Shown piece after piece: positions 44,440 through 54,724 of a stretch of DNA of 64,000 bases (positions are counted from its first letter, which is position 1; every line of letters starts with the position of its first letter). The position numbers and the translations under genes are program-made. Where the stretch lies: contig NC_080572.1 in NCBI RefSeq assembly GCF_030247185.1, positions 304,283,656-304,347,655 of the forward strand, written 5' to 3'. Under the pieces are notes generated by a model. The model did not search any database, was not told the DNA's origin, and worked only from the letters and a program-made list of their open reading frames with translations. The stretch comes from Malaya genurostris. Lineage: Eukaryota > Arthropoda > Insecta > Diptera > Culicidae.

Positions 44440-46114
44440 GGAATAAGAGTTACTGGATAAGAGGCTAAGAACCACATTGGGGCCTGAATTGCGCATTGTC
44501 CAGTCGCTTACCAACCGGGCCCTAGGCTTAACAAATGTGATTACTAAAGTTTGTTCGAATGATGCTTTAATTATGCAAAATTTGTTTAAGTCATATTATT
44601 TTCAAATTTCTGAATTCACCTCTTGGATCTCAATGAGCACTTCACCACTGGTAAGAATACGCCTTCGATGTAGGCAACAAGCCGACGCTTGAACACAACG
44701 TTTGGTTCAATGCGTATTAAAAATTTATCTTTCCGACGCCACCGCAAAAAAAAACTATTCACTTATTATGAACTTTTGCCGGAATATATTATTCTTTTGA
44801 AAAGCGCATACTACTTCTACCATCTTTAAAGTCGATACCACACTTCCAAAATTCTAAATAACAATGAAACCGATTTTAATAATTAATTTATGATGGGCTG
44901 ATCGTAATTAAAAATTTATGTCTCTTCATGCCACAGACAAACCTACATCGACTTAATTGAAATATCACATTTATCATAATCTTAATCACATCACATAATA
45001 ACTTAACAAGCTGATCTTAAATCAACTAATATATTTGAGTGAAAACGACGATTGACCTTGTTGAGTCGAATCAAAATGCAGTATTGATTCTTTATAAAAC
45101 TGACCAAATTTTTCTAATAGCAATATTGTGGGGACAAATAGATTCGATTTTTTTCAACCATGAAAAAAGACAAATTTAACACTGTGCAAGCGACATATTT
45201 TAGCATTAGTAATTTATGTGCTTTATTGCGGGCTTTCCGAATCGACTTATTGATCACTTTCAAAATCAGCTATAATCACTTTAACGTCCCGATTTATCTG
45301 TGACCAGGCGTCAACAATCATAATTCCCACAAATGATGCTCCTTTCGACACCCACCAATTTTTGTTAGCTTGAAGCAGATACAGCAAAACACTTGAATTT
45401 GGAGAACCGGGAAATTGATCGTTTGTTTTGAGAATGACCCGAACGGATTTTCACAGCTTTCCCAGCCGCATTCCGCAAAATGTTCTCTGCATGTGTTTGT
45501 TAGCGAAGTCAACTCTCGTCGCAATGTTAGCGAAATCGGATTACATTATAGAACGAGACACTTCGGAGGGGACAAAGATTTTCTGCCCGCTGCTTTTCGG
45601 CTACAGGTTCGTTTTCGCTTTTCCGTGACTCATGCCGATATTTATGAAGTGAATGAGTATTCTATTTGTTATGTCTCCGAGACAAGCACTGGTGGGTTAT
45701 TCATTTCAGATTCAGTAACTGATTCATCGCATGCTGTGTGACGGCTTATAAACAGAAAAAGACTAATGTATACATTATAGTTTCCCTAAGAGGAGCTTAC
45801 TAGCCCTTCAGTAATGACAGCCTGCTGAAATTTGTGGTTCCGGTTGCGGACAAAACATGATGATACATTCAAGAACAACTGAATTCAAAAATGGGATAAA
45901 TGAGGAACTTGTTTCGGTAAACCCGTTTAAGTATTTTGAAATGCAAATGCATCTTTTTTGCTAGAACCAGACAAAAATACTACAAAAAAAGAGCATGGTA
46001 ATTTTGGGATACTCTGGAAAGGGTGGAGTTATTCCACTGAGTTTTGGTGTACAATAATAATCATATTATTTCGAAATTTATAATATTAAAAGAGAGTTTG
46101 AAAGAGAAATACTA
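44440..46114. other. Spacer, no recognised gene
   Basis: Open frames near 45318-45741 run on both strands, resemble no domain and have no splice support. The rest is AT-rich. Confidence 0.4.
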
Positions 46115-46555
46115 GAGGACGGGAATAGCGTGATGGGTTTTATTGAATGTCATTCTTGCTGCCTACCAGGGTTCGATTTCCAATGCCGCACAATGGACAG
46201 AGCCGTCGAGAGGGGATGGGAAAAGGGAGGAATCCCCCCGAGTCCGGACCTTCTCAGGGGGCCCGGAAATTCGAAGATTCAAAATTTTTTTTTTTTCATT
46301 TCTCAATACAATTCAAAATACCAAAAATCAAAACAAATTTGGATGTAATAATGTATTTTAAAATCTTTTGATTCGATGATATTGCCAAACTACAATGAGT
46401 TTTAATTCTCATGTTTAGGGGCCCATAATATTGCAGTTCTCAAGGGCCCGAAATTTCTCCAGGCAGCCCTGAAATTGGGTCAAACGTTTTTCTCACTCGA
46501 ACCGACGAATGATCTTAAAGTCAAAACCTCTATAATCGAAACACAAAAAAACAAC
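46115..46555 (+). mobile_element. tRNA-derived SINE, copy c, split by a MITE
   Basis: Body 46115-46197 (box B GGGTTCGATTTCC) and 46472-46555 (TTTTTCTCACTCGAACCGACG, ...AAAACCTCTATAATCG, A-rich tail). Same family as copies a and b. Confidence 0.72.
46198..46471. mobile_element. hAT-like MITE inserted in SINE copy c
   Basis: Ends CAGAGCCGTC and, inverted, CAGGGCTGCC, flanked by ACAATGGA / AAATTGGG (5 of 8 match, an aged 8-bp duplication). GGGCCC motifs lie near both ends. A related end lies at 59758-59850. Confidence 0.55.
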
Positions 46556-46854
46556 ACTATGAATTTAACTTTCCGTGTATAGTTTATAAGATTATGAATA
46601 TAGTGATCTTATGTTAAAATGAAATCAAGCTGAATGAAGACTGAACTCCGGTAAAAACATCAGTTTCTAGTTCTTGGATAGTGATATTTACCAACACAAA
46701 AAGTGAATTCTTGAAAATCGGTTCTCGAAGGCAGTAGCTATAATGGGATCATAACTTTTTTACATGGTCATTTCTGTTAAATGTTGAAACTATTTCGAAC
46801 TCAGAAAATGTTGAACAATTTGAAATTTTTGACAATGTGAAAACGTACATTGTA

Positions 46855-46985
46855 TGCGTTGTTAAAACATACCAGCAAACGCTGAAATGGGAAGTGTTAC
46901 CTCACCCACCGTACCGCTCAGATGAATCACTTTCAGATTTTCATCAGTTTTTTCTCGCTGAACTACGGTTCATTTCATACAGAAT
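46855..46985 (+). pseudogene. Small mariner transposase fragment
   Basis: Reads KTYQQTLKWEVLPHPPYRSD, SDFHQFF, matching the segment before and at the third catalytic Asp of the Mos1-like mariners above. No ends detected. Confidence 0.55.
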
Positions 46986-47426
46986 ATAGTAAAATTAAAC
47001 CATTTCTTGAGCTACTTGGAAAAAGTCGTATTACCACGTATTGGATTAGGGGCTGTCCATAAAAGACGTCACGCTTTTTTTGACGATTTTTGACTCCCCA
47101 TCCCCCCTTTGTCACAAATTGTCACAGAATCAAAGACCCCCCACTTCCCCTATGTCACATGTCACGAATTCAAATTAAAAAAAATTCTTCTCAATACATT
47201 CTCAATATGTATGACAAACCATACAAATATGAGGGAAACATCGATTTATTACATGCTGTCATTAGAATAAAAAATATCCCTAAAACTACAAAATCATCGG
47301 AATTATTTTATTAATATCAATTATATAAATTAGCAAAAGTATTTGGTTGATATTGATGAAACGATTAAATCATCTGTTTTATTCCTCCTAGGGGTACACA
47401 GATATATTATTGTTTTAGGTAAAGAA

Positions 47427-47765
47427 CAGGCCCGTGCGCAGGGGGGGGGGGGTTTGGGGGTTTAAACACCCCCCCCCCCATGAAGAATTTTTTTTAAATT
47501 AAGTTTCATGAACAATGGAGTACTTATTATATTAAAGTGCAAATAACTTTACAATTCATATTTTTTATCAATTTTTGATCAATTTATAAACTGCCATAAT
47601 TTGAAACCCCCCCCCCCCCTCCCCCGCTTCAATGATTTCTGCGCACGAGCCTGTCAGAATTCGTTTTACATTGTCAATATAGTGGATGAGGCGCCTTTTT
47701 GCCTTTTGGACACCCCCCTCTCCCCTTGAAACCCACCCCATGGATGATTCCTGCGCACGGGCCTG
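47427..47765. mobile_element. hAT-type MITE with CAGGCCCGTGCGCAGG termini and poly-G/C tracts
   Basis: TIR CAGGCCCGTGCGCAGG on both sides, exact 8-bp duplication GTAAAGAA (47419-47426, 47766-47773), and copy 2 of the host element shows the uninterrupted site. A second inner end-like sequence (CTGCGCACGAGCCTG, 47640-47654) suggests a composite. Contains runs of 12-14 G or C. Confidence 0.85.
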
Positions 47766-48027
47766 GTAAAGAATAATATTTCCTTAGTGTAGCATACAGG
47801 GCTGAGATAATAAAGACCAAAACCTCATCAAAACGAGATCACTGCCGGAGAATCTTTTCATGATCAGTTGATCAGTGAATTCACACAATGGGTAGTGATT
47901 TTGAGCTAAAATGATTCTTGATTTCAATCAATTGGATGATTCGATAAGTAAGTTCAATCATTGGATGATTCGATAAGCTTTGATGTTGGTGGAGGAAAAT
48001 CACATATGATCATGATAAGACAACAGT

Positions 48028-48473
48028 GACTATTATATAGCGTTATTAGAACGTTTGAAGGACGAAATTTCAAAAAACGGCCTCATTTGAAGAAGAAAAA
48101 AGTTTTGTTTCATCAAGACAATGCACCGTGTCACAAGTCGATGAAAACCATGCTGAAATTTAACGAATTGGGCTTCGAATTGCTCCCTCATCCACCGTAT
48201 TCTCCAGATTTGGCCCCCAGTGACTTTTTCCTGTTCTCAGACCTTAAGAGAATGCTCGCTGGTAAAAAATTTAGAAGCAATGAAGAGGTAATCGCTGAAA
48301 TTGAGGCCTATTTTGAGGCAAAGGACAAATCGTATTACAAAAATGGTATCGAAAAGTTGGAAGATCGCTATAATCGCTGTATCGCCTCTGATGGCAATTA
48401 TGTTGAATAATAAAAACGAATTTTGGCAAAAAAACGTGTGTTTCTATTAAACGATACGAACTTTTCAGCTGTT
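48028..48473 (+). pseudogene. Mariner transposase C-terminal half (second mariner family)
   Basis: Reads YYIALLERLKDEI, a stop, then KKKVLFHQDNAPCHKSMKTM (second catalytic Asp), LLPHPPYSPDLAPSDFFLF (third Asp) and a complete end DGNYVE with TAA at 48408-48410. It is followed by a 3' terminus resembling the inverted mariner end (CGATACGAACTTTTCAGC). A family distinct from the Mos1-like copies. The N-terminal half is missing. Confidence 0.82.
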
Positions 48474-48975
48474 ATGATATACTATTATCAATGCTAGAAA
48501 ATCAAATTACTGAAAAAAATTGTCAGTGCATAACTTAAGTTAAACCTTTTGAAGGCATCTTTTTCTTTTTTACTCATATTAGGCAAAATTGATTAGTTTC
48601 GCTAATATACTTGCTCCTCAGTGCACTTTTGCTGATCACAACAGAAATGATTTCCTGCATCATTCATTTCCGAATTTACAAGAAAAAGCTTTTACATCAA
48701 CAAATACACGTTTTCCTATAGAATGTAAACGTTTATTGTGTAGATTTTTTCAGGAAATAGGGCAAAGCAGTAATATAATTAGGTATTTAAAAAATGCGCT
48801 CATTGAAAATATTGGACGTCACATTCCAAAAACCTTCCCCCTTCCTCCTGTTGCAAAACGTCACGTTTTATGAAACACCCTCTCCCCTATGCGGCGGGAC
48901 GTCTTTTATGGACAGCCCCTCACTATAAATGTGATAAAACACGACTTCTATATCAGTCCAATTATGCAAAACTCA

Positions 48976-49175
48976 CATCCATATCAATCTTTTCAATGAT
49001 AAACAACAAGTCATATGAAATTGTGTGTCGGTCGGTAGTGTCGATAGCGACTCTCAACTGGCTAAGAATAACACTACGGTCTACCTGTCCCTTTGGTATA
49101 AGTCCAACAAACAGCTGTGTGTCATCCGACGGTACTATTTCAACCAAGAATTGATCCACTGGTTTCCAGTTCTAT
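48976..49175 (-). other. Coding-like segment with splice-like edges, unrecognised
   Basis: Minus-strand frame from 49171 reads NWKPVDQFLVEIVPSDDTQ, then FVGLIPKGQVDRSVILSQ, RVAIDTTDRHTISYDLLF, IIEKIDMD, ending at GAT|GTGAGT, a good splice donor. It is preceded by ACGACATAG, an acceptor-like site. A neighbouring frame upstream (YPDLRVPVLVGFYDIE) also looks coding. It may be a stranded exon or an element remnant; I do not recognise the protein. Confidence 0.35.
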
Positions 49176-49514
49176 GTCGTAAAAGCCCACTAAAACGGGA
49201 ACTCGCAAGTCAGGGTATGTTTCCGTGTCGATGACTGACTGACAACTGCAGTAGTCTAAAAAATGCAGTTGTGAACAACACATTTGTGGGCTTTACCTTT
49301 GCGAAGCTCAAAATTTCTTGTCATAGTTAGACTGACTAATTGAAGGCATATACAGAAAATATGTTCATTTTTCGTTATATATGCCGTATAACCGGTCTTC
49401 GCCGAGCGATGACTTCATATTTTTCATATTATATAAATTCAAGTGGAGCAGAAAAGGCGTCTAATCGCAAATATACTTTGAGAGCAGTCCAATCAAAAAC
49501 CAAATTTACGTTTT

Positions 49515-50115
49515 ACTACTTCTTTTGAAGGGACCGGTAGGGTCTAACTCTTTTGAAGAATCATTTTTTTCTTTGTATACTCTTATAGTAAAATATTTCA
49601 AGAATATTCTATGAAATTTTCAAGCCTATCGGAGCAAAACTCGGAGCAAAGTTATGGGCCCTTACCTTTGCTTATCTCATACTGCGAAGAAGCAAGAGCT
49701 CGGTGCAGAGGCCCAAGAGTTCTGCTTCGATTGACTAGACAAAACATTCTTGAAATATTTTATTATGACAAAATACAAAGAAAAAATATAATTTTTCGAA
49801 AGTGCTAGATTCTACACGCACCACTGAAAAATAAATTATTTCCGTCAATCTTATAGACAAACTTTAAACGCGTTTTGAAAGTCCGTGTCCATCGTCATTC
49901 GAAAACTACTTCACCAATTTTTTTCAAGATGTTGCACACACTTTCTACATGTAGAATTTCAGACCCCAACGTTTTCGTTTTTTTTTTGTTGCTTTGGGGA
50001 GGTTTTACAGCTACAAAATGGTGGATTTTTTCGTGAAAATCGCATTTTTGACTTTAAACAACCACTAAAAATTTAAAAAAAATAACTAAAACGTTGGGGT
50101 CTAGAAAAACAACTA
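49515..50115 (+). repeat. Dispersed repeat, left inverted copy
   Basis: About 600 bp, roughly 80% similar by eye to the complement of 52105-52745. Begins GGTAGGGTCTAAC and ends CGTTGGGGTCTAG. The short frames in it (YGPLPLLISYCEEAR) also occur in the inverted copy, but with stops. Confidence 0.65.
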
Positions 50116-50124
50116 TTATAACTA

Positions 50125-51295
50125 CACTCAGAAAAATCCTCACTTCAATGCTACGCGAAAACGTATGTGTTTTTAATCAATAGAGCTTTTCTTGTAATAC
50201 TTATGAGAAGTATAGATAGCACAGAATAAACTCATGAACTTTCAGTCCACATTTGTATCACGTAAAATCTACGTGACTTTTTTCGTAGATTCTATGGAAT
50301 AATTTGGAATGTTTACGAAATTTATTTAAATTGTACTGTAAAATTAATTTCATCTGAACTTACTTTTTACTAGAATTTTACTTAATAGTCACATTATTTA
50401 TATGTAATTGTATTATTTGTAAGTTCTATATTGAATCCTAATAATGTATATTGGTACTAGAAAATAATAAATTACATAATCTATTGGACATAACATTGCG
50501 ATAAATTTTACTTTTAAATGACATAAAATTTCCTTTCTGTTGAATCACTGGTTAAAAATATTAGAAATACAGAACGAATTGTTCTACATGAGTGATCTGA
50601 TCCTTTCTCTAGAGCATTGTTCCCTTTAAGAAATGCATTCAGCTGGAACTAATAATTCACGATGTGATTTCATTAATCCACTTTTAGAAGATTGATGTGC
50701 TGTAACACAATCTAGAGGTTTTGCCTTTTGAACTCCACTGTAGAAAAAAAAAACAAAATTTAGTTGTGTTTCAGTTTCGTATTTTTGGTGCACATAATTT
50801 GCGTAATACCAATTAGTCATGCAAATAAGTTGTTGAGGGTTGGTTTCCTAGAGCCATTTAGTAAACTCAATTAACGGTACATTTTCTTATAAATTATATT
50901 TCTGCTTTTTACTAATATTTATTAGATCTGAAAGTATTATAAAAATTTGCTATATTTCATAACTGTCGATAAAATTAATGATCAATTATTTACCCTAAAA
51001 TCACTGTAATGAATACCGTAGAAGTGTCAAAAAGGATTTGGCATATGTTGTTTGATCGAGGTTTTTCAACAGACGCCATATTGCGACCCCAAAATGAATT
51101 GACAAAATGAATTCAAGTAAGTACGTGACACATAAAATATATGTGGCAACAGCAATAGTTCCGACATATGGTTCATTTTATATTCAATCATGATCCGATG
51201 ATTGTTAATAAGATCACGTAAACTCCGATGACAAAGTCATTTTTGAAATCTACGTGTATTTTCACATAGGGTTAACGTGTGGATTTTTTTGAGTG
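50125..51295. mobile_element. MITE with CACTCAGAAAAATCC termini and TA duplication
   Basis: Left CACTCAGAAAAATCCTCAC (50125) and right, inverted, CACTCAAAAAAATCCACAC (ending 51295), with TA at 50123-50124 and 51296-51297. No transposase frame. Tc1/mariner-type by its TA duplication. Confidence 0.7.
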
Positions 51296-51297
51296 TA

Positions 51298-52100
51298 TGC
51301 TGCTTGGATTTGATGACTTCTGATTAGCATTCATTTATGTTTTTATAGCGATTCGAATATTGCATGGCTTATGGAAAATTTAATTTTGATCACGATATTT
51401 TCAAAGATATGTTTTTTGACGAAAAATTTACGGTAAAGATTAGAAATAACCGATTTTTTGTTACATGATTTTTGTTTTACAATAATTACGCGATTGTTTT
51501 ACCAGGCGATCAAATTTTTCTACAGAATTCTGTAAATACGAATATAATTATGCGGTAACAATTAATTTTTTCTCATCAACAAACCAGAAGCGTGGAAAAA
51601 TATAATATTTGTTTTTCTATTTGGGATCTATATTAGGCAACGACTGGTTCTAATTTCCTTCATTCGATTCTGTGAAAAAAAGTAATTTAAATATATCCAA
51701 AATCAAAAAGCAAAAAAGTAAAATTAGAAAATATTTTTATACAGTCCGGAAACACTTTTAAATTGATAGTTTTAATTGAATCAGCAAAAATATCTAGACA
51801 TTCATTAGACGACACTACTCAATTTACTGAAGTGTTCAGGGTCTAAACGATGAAAAAAATCATCATTTTTGAATTTTTTTTACAGAATTGTCGTTCAACA
51901 AAATAAATTTAAATGTTTTGCATGATAAAAAGCATCATTCGAGCAACATTTTGTATTTTTTTTCGTGGAAAAATATAGAGAAAAATGTCGGGGAAGAGGT
52001 ATTTTTGAGGACGCTTCTTAAAATCATGCTTTGCGGTGTCCAATGTTTCTCAGTGCAGACTAATTAGAAGTGAACAAATGAACGCAGCATAGTTAGAGAA
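51298..52100. other. AT-rich spacer between inverted copies
   Basis: No gene or repeat recognised. Confidence 0.4.
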
Positions 52101-52104
52101 GAAG

Positions 52105-52745
52105 TTTTTCTAGACCCCAACGTTTCTGTTTAATTTTGTTTTTAATTTTTTGAATTTTTGGTGGTTGTTCAAAGAAAAAAGTTGTTCAGTGCTACAAATG
52201 GCGGATTTTTTCGTGAAGTGAAGTTCACGAAAAAATCCGCCATTTTGTAGCTGTAAAACCTCCCCCAAAACAACAAACAACAAAAAGAAAAATGGAGGGG
52301 TCTAGTTTTTTATATGTAGAAATCGTGTGCAAGATTTGAAAAAAAAATTGGTAGTTTTTGAATGACGATGGATACGGACTTTCAAAACCTGAATTCGAGA
52401 AAAACGCGTTTAAAATTTTTTGTCTATAAATTCAATGGAAACAATTAATTACTCCAGGAAGCCCGTAGAGTCTAACATTTTCAAAGAATCATATTTTTTC
52501 TTTTATAATTTATTATAATGAAACATTTTAAGAATGTTTTGTCAAGTTTTGAAATCCATCTTGGGTCTGTGCGCCAAACTCTTGCTTCTTCGTAGAATAA
52601 GATAGCCATAGATAAAGGTCCATAACTTCCAGAGTTTTGTTTCAATAGGCTTGCAAATTTCGCAAAAAATTCTTGAAATGTTTTACTATAAGAAAATATT
52701 ATGAAAATAATAAATGGTTTTTCAAAAGTGTTAGACCCTACCCGC
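52105..52745 (-). repeat. Dispersed repeat, right inverted copy
   Basis: Complement of the 49515-50115 family; outer end GTTAGACCCTACC. It contains a local 26/27-bp palindrome (52192-52250) that its partner lacks. Confidence 0.65.
52192..52250. repeat. 26/27-bp inverted duplication, 6-bp spacer
   Basis: 52192-52217 and 52224-52250 are complementary with one extra T. The homologous place in the left copy is not palindromic, so the duplication arose in this copy. Confidence 0.8.
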
Positions 52746-52970
52746 CCCTTAAAGCAATGCGCATCTCCCACGCATCGTTAAAGTTTTAGTGATAAGATAC
52801 ATAGTTAGTTGCATAAACTCCAAACAAAAGGGGTGTACGCAGAGGTGTAATTAATACTCAGTTATGTCCCCAGCATCAGCAATCTTATACCGTCGCATAA
52901 GCGGCGAAACAAAATACGTAAAAAAAAATTCTTAGCTGGCCTGGGTGAGAGATACCGCCATGGTGGTAAC

Positions 52971-53055
52971 TAGAGATGGGCAAAACAAACAGGTCCACGA
53001 TTTTGAACTGTAGAACTACCGTTCTCAAAAAACGAACTAGCCAAGCCCATCTCTA
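52971..53055. mobile_element. 85-bp hAT-type MITE
   Basis: Ends TAGAGATGGGC and GCCCATCTCTA, with an exact 8-bp duplication GTGGTAAC at 52963-52970 and 53056-53063. Confidence 0.82.
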
Positions 53056-53063
53056 GTGGTAAC

Positions 53064-54720
53064 ACTATTCAGACTCTACGTACAAGTTCGGAGGGGACAT
53101 TATAAGCGGTACTGTAAACTTAACACAATGTCGTCGTCGCCAAAGGTAAATATTTTCAGTTATAATGTGACAAAATGGAAAATTACACCTAATGCGATAA
53201 AAACCGTTTTAATAATCTTTCCTCATAAGCCCAGAGTTTTTTTTTTCCTTAAGCTTCGCAATAATATTATCAAATTGAATGGTTCGGGATTGACATGGTC
53301 TGATCAAGCAAAAAATTTAGGTTGACAATGACAAAAAAACTAACATTCAAGGATCACATAGAAAGAATCCAGACGAATTGTAATAAAGAAATTCTAATCC
53401 TTGTTTTTGGAACAAATTATTAATTTATAAATGAATATTCTGACCTACAGTGCTTCATGCAGTACCGTTTTGGTCAAGTTGTTGTTCCACCAGAAAGAAA
53501 GCGCTTCAAAGGATTCAGATTAAAATTCGGTAATTAATCTTGATCCGTCCTGTCTGGCTTGGGGGCTGTCCATAAAAGACGTCACGCTTTTCTTGACGAT
53601 TTTTGACTCCCCATCCCCCCTTTGTCACAAATTGTCACAGAAGCAAAGACCCCCCATCCCACGTGTCACGTGTCACGAATTCAAAATAAATAAAATTCAT
53701 CTCAATAAATTCTCAATATGTTTGACAAACCATACAAATATGAAGGAAAAATCGATTTATTACATGCTGTCATTAGATTAAAAAATATCCATAAATCTAC
53801 AAAATCATCGGATCATTGTTTTATTAATATCAATTATATAAATTAACAAAAATATTTGGTTGGATTTGATGAAACATTTAAATCATCTGTTTCATTCCTC
53901 CTAGGGCTACACAGATATATTATTGTTTTAGGTAAAGAATAATATTTCCTCAGTGTAGCTTACAGGGCTGAGAAAATAAAGACCAAAACCTCATCAAAAC
54001 GAGATCACTGCCGGAGAATCTTTTCATTATTAGTTGATCAGTGAAAGTTCAATCATTGGATGATTCGATAAGCTTTTATGTTGGTGGAGTAAAATCACAT
54101 ATGATCAAGATAAGACATGACATGTTCTACGTCTGAAATCGTTGATCTCCCGCCCTTTTTCAAATTAAGTATAATTGAATAAACTGCATCAGAATCAGAT
54201 AAGAGAAATTCTTATGATATACTATTATCATTGCTAGAAAATCAAATTACTGAAAAAATTGTCAGTGCACATCTTAAGTTAAACTGTTTGAAGGCATCTT
54301 TTTCTTTTTTACTCATATTAGGCAAAATTTATTAATTTCGCTAATTTACTCGCTCCTCCGTGCCCTCTTGCTGATCACAACAGAAATGATTTCCTGCATC
54401 ATTCATTTCCGAATTTACAAGAAAAAGCTTTTACATCAACAAATACACGTTTTCCTATAGAATGTAAACGTTTATTGTGGCGATTTTTTCAGGAAATAGG
54501 GCAAAGCAGTAATATAATTAGGTATTTCAAAAATGCGCTCATTGAAAATATTGGACGTCACATTCCAAAAACCTCCCCCCCTCCCCCCTGTCACAAAAGG
54601 TCACGTTTTATGAAACACCCCCCTCCCCCTTGCGGCGTGACGTCTTTTATGGACAGCCCCTTGGTACGAATAACCTGCATAGTCTCAGAAACTTATAACC
54701 ATTAGATGTAAGTTTTAAGC
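53064..54720 (+). mobile_element. Juan deletion derivative, split by a Harbinger-like element
   Basis: 53090-53140 matches Juan ORF1 (ACACAATGTCGTCGTCGCCA) and then jumps directly to the RT thumb (WKITPNAIKT, FPHKPR, LTWSDQAKNLG), a deletion of about 2.5 kb relative to the copy at 653-4182. Degenerate RT continues to 53558, is interrupted by the element at 53562-54660, and resumes at 54661 (GGTACGAAT for GTACAAAT). Confidence 0.75.
53562..54660. mobile_element. Harbinger-like non-autonomous element, copy 2
   Basis: TIRs GGGGCTGTCCATAAAAGACG at both ends, TTG repeated on each side, inserted in the Juan fragment. It shows the empty sites for both insertions carried by copy 1. No coding capacity. 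Confidence 0.82.
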
Positions 54721-54724
54721 TCTT

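Larger units (their letters stand above)
47049..48919. mobile_element. Harbinger-like non-autonomous element, copy 1, carrying nested insertions
   Basis: Terminal inverted repeats GGGGCTGTCCATAAAAGACG at both ends, flanked by TTA / TCA (3-bp duplication, PIF/Harbinger-like). Colinear with copy 2 (53562-54660) except for a hAT MITE (47427-47765) and a mariner fragment (48028-48473). No transposase of its own. Confidence 0.8.

Noticed and set aside
45318..45741. Open frames on both strands around 45.3-45.7 kb
   Set aside because: No family resemblance and strong overlap between frames.
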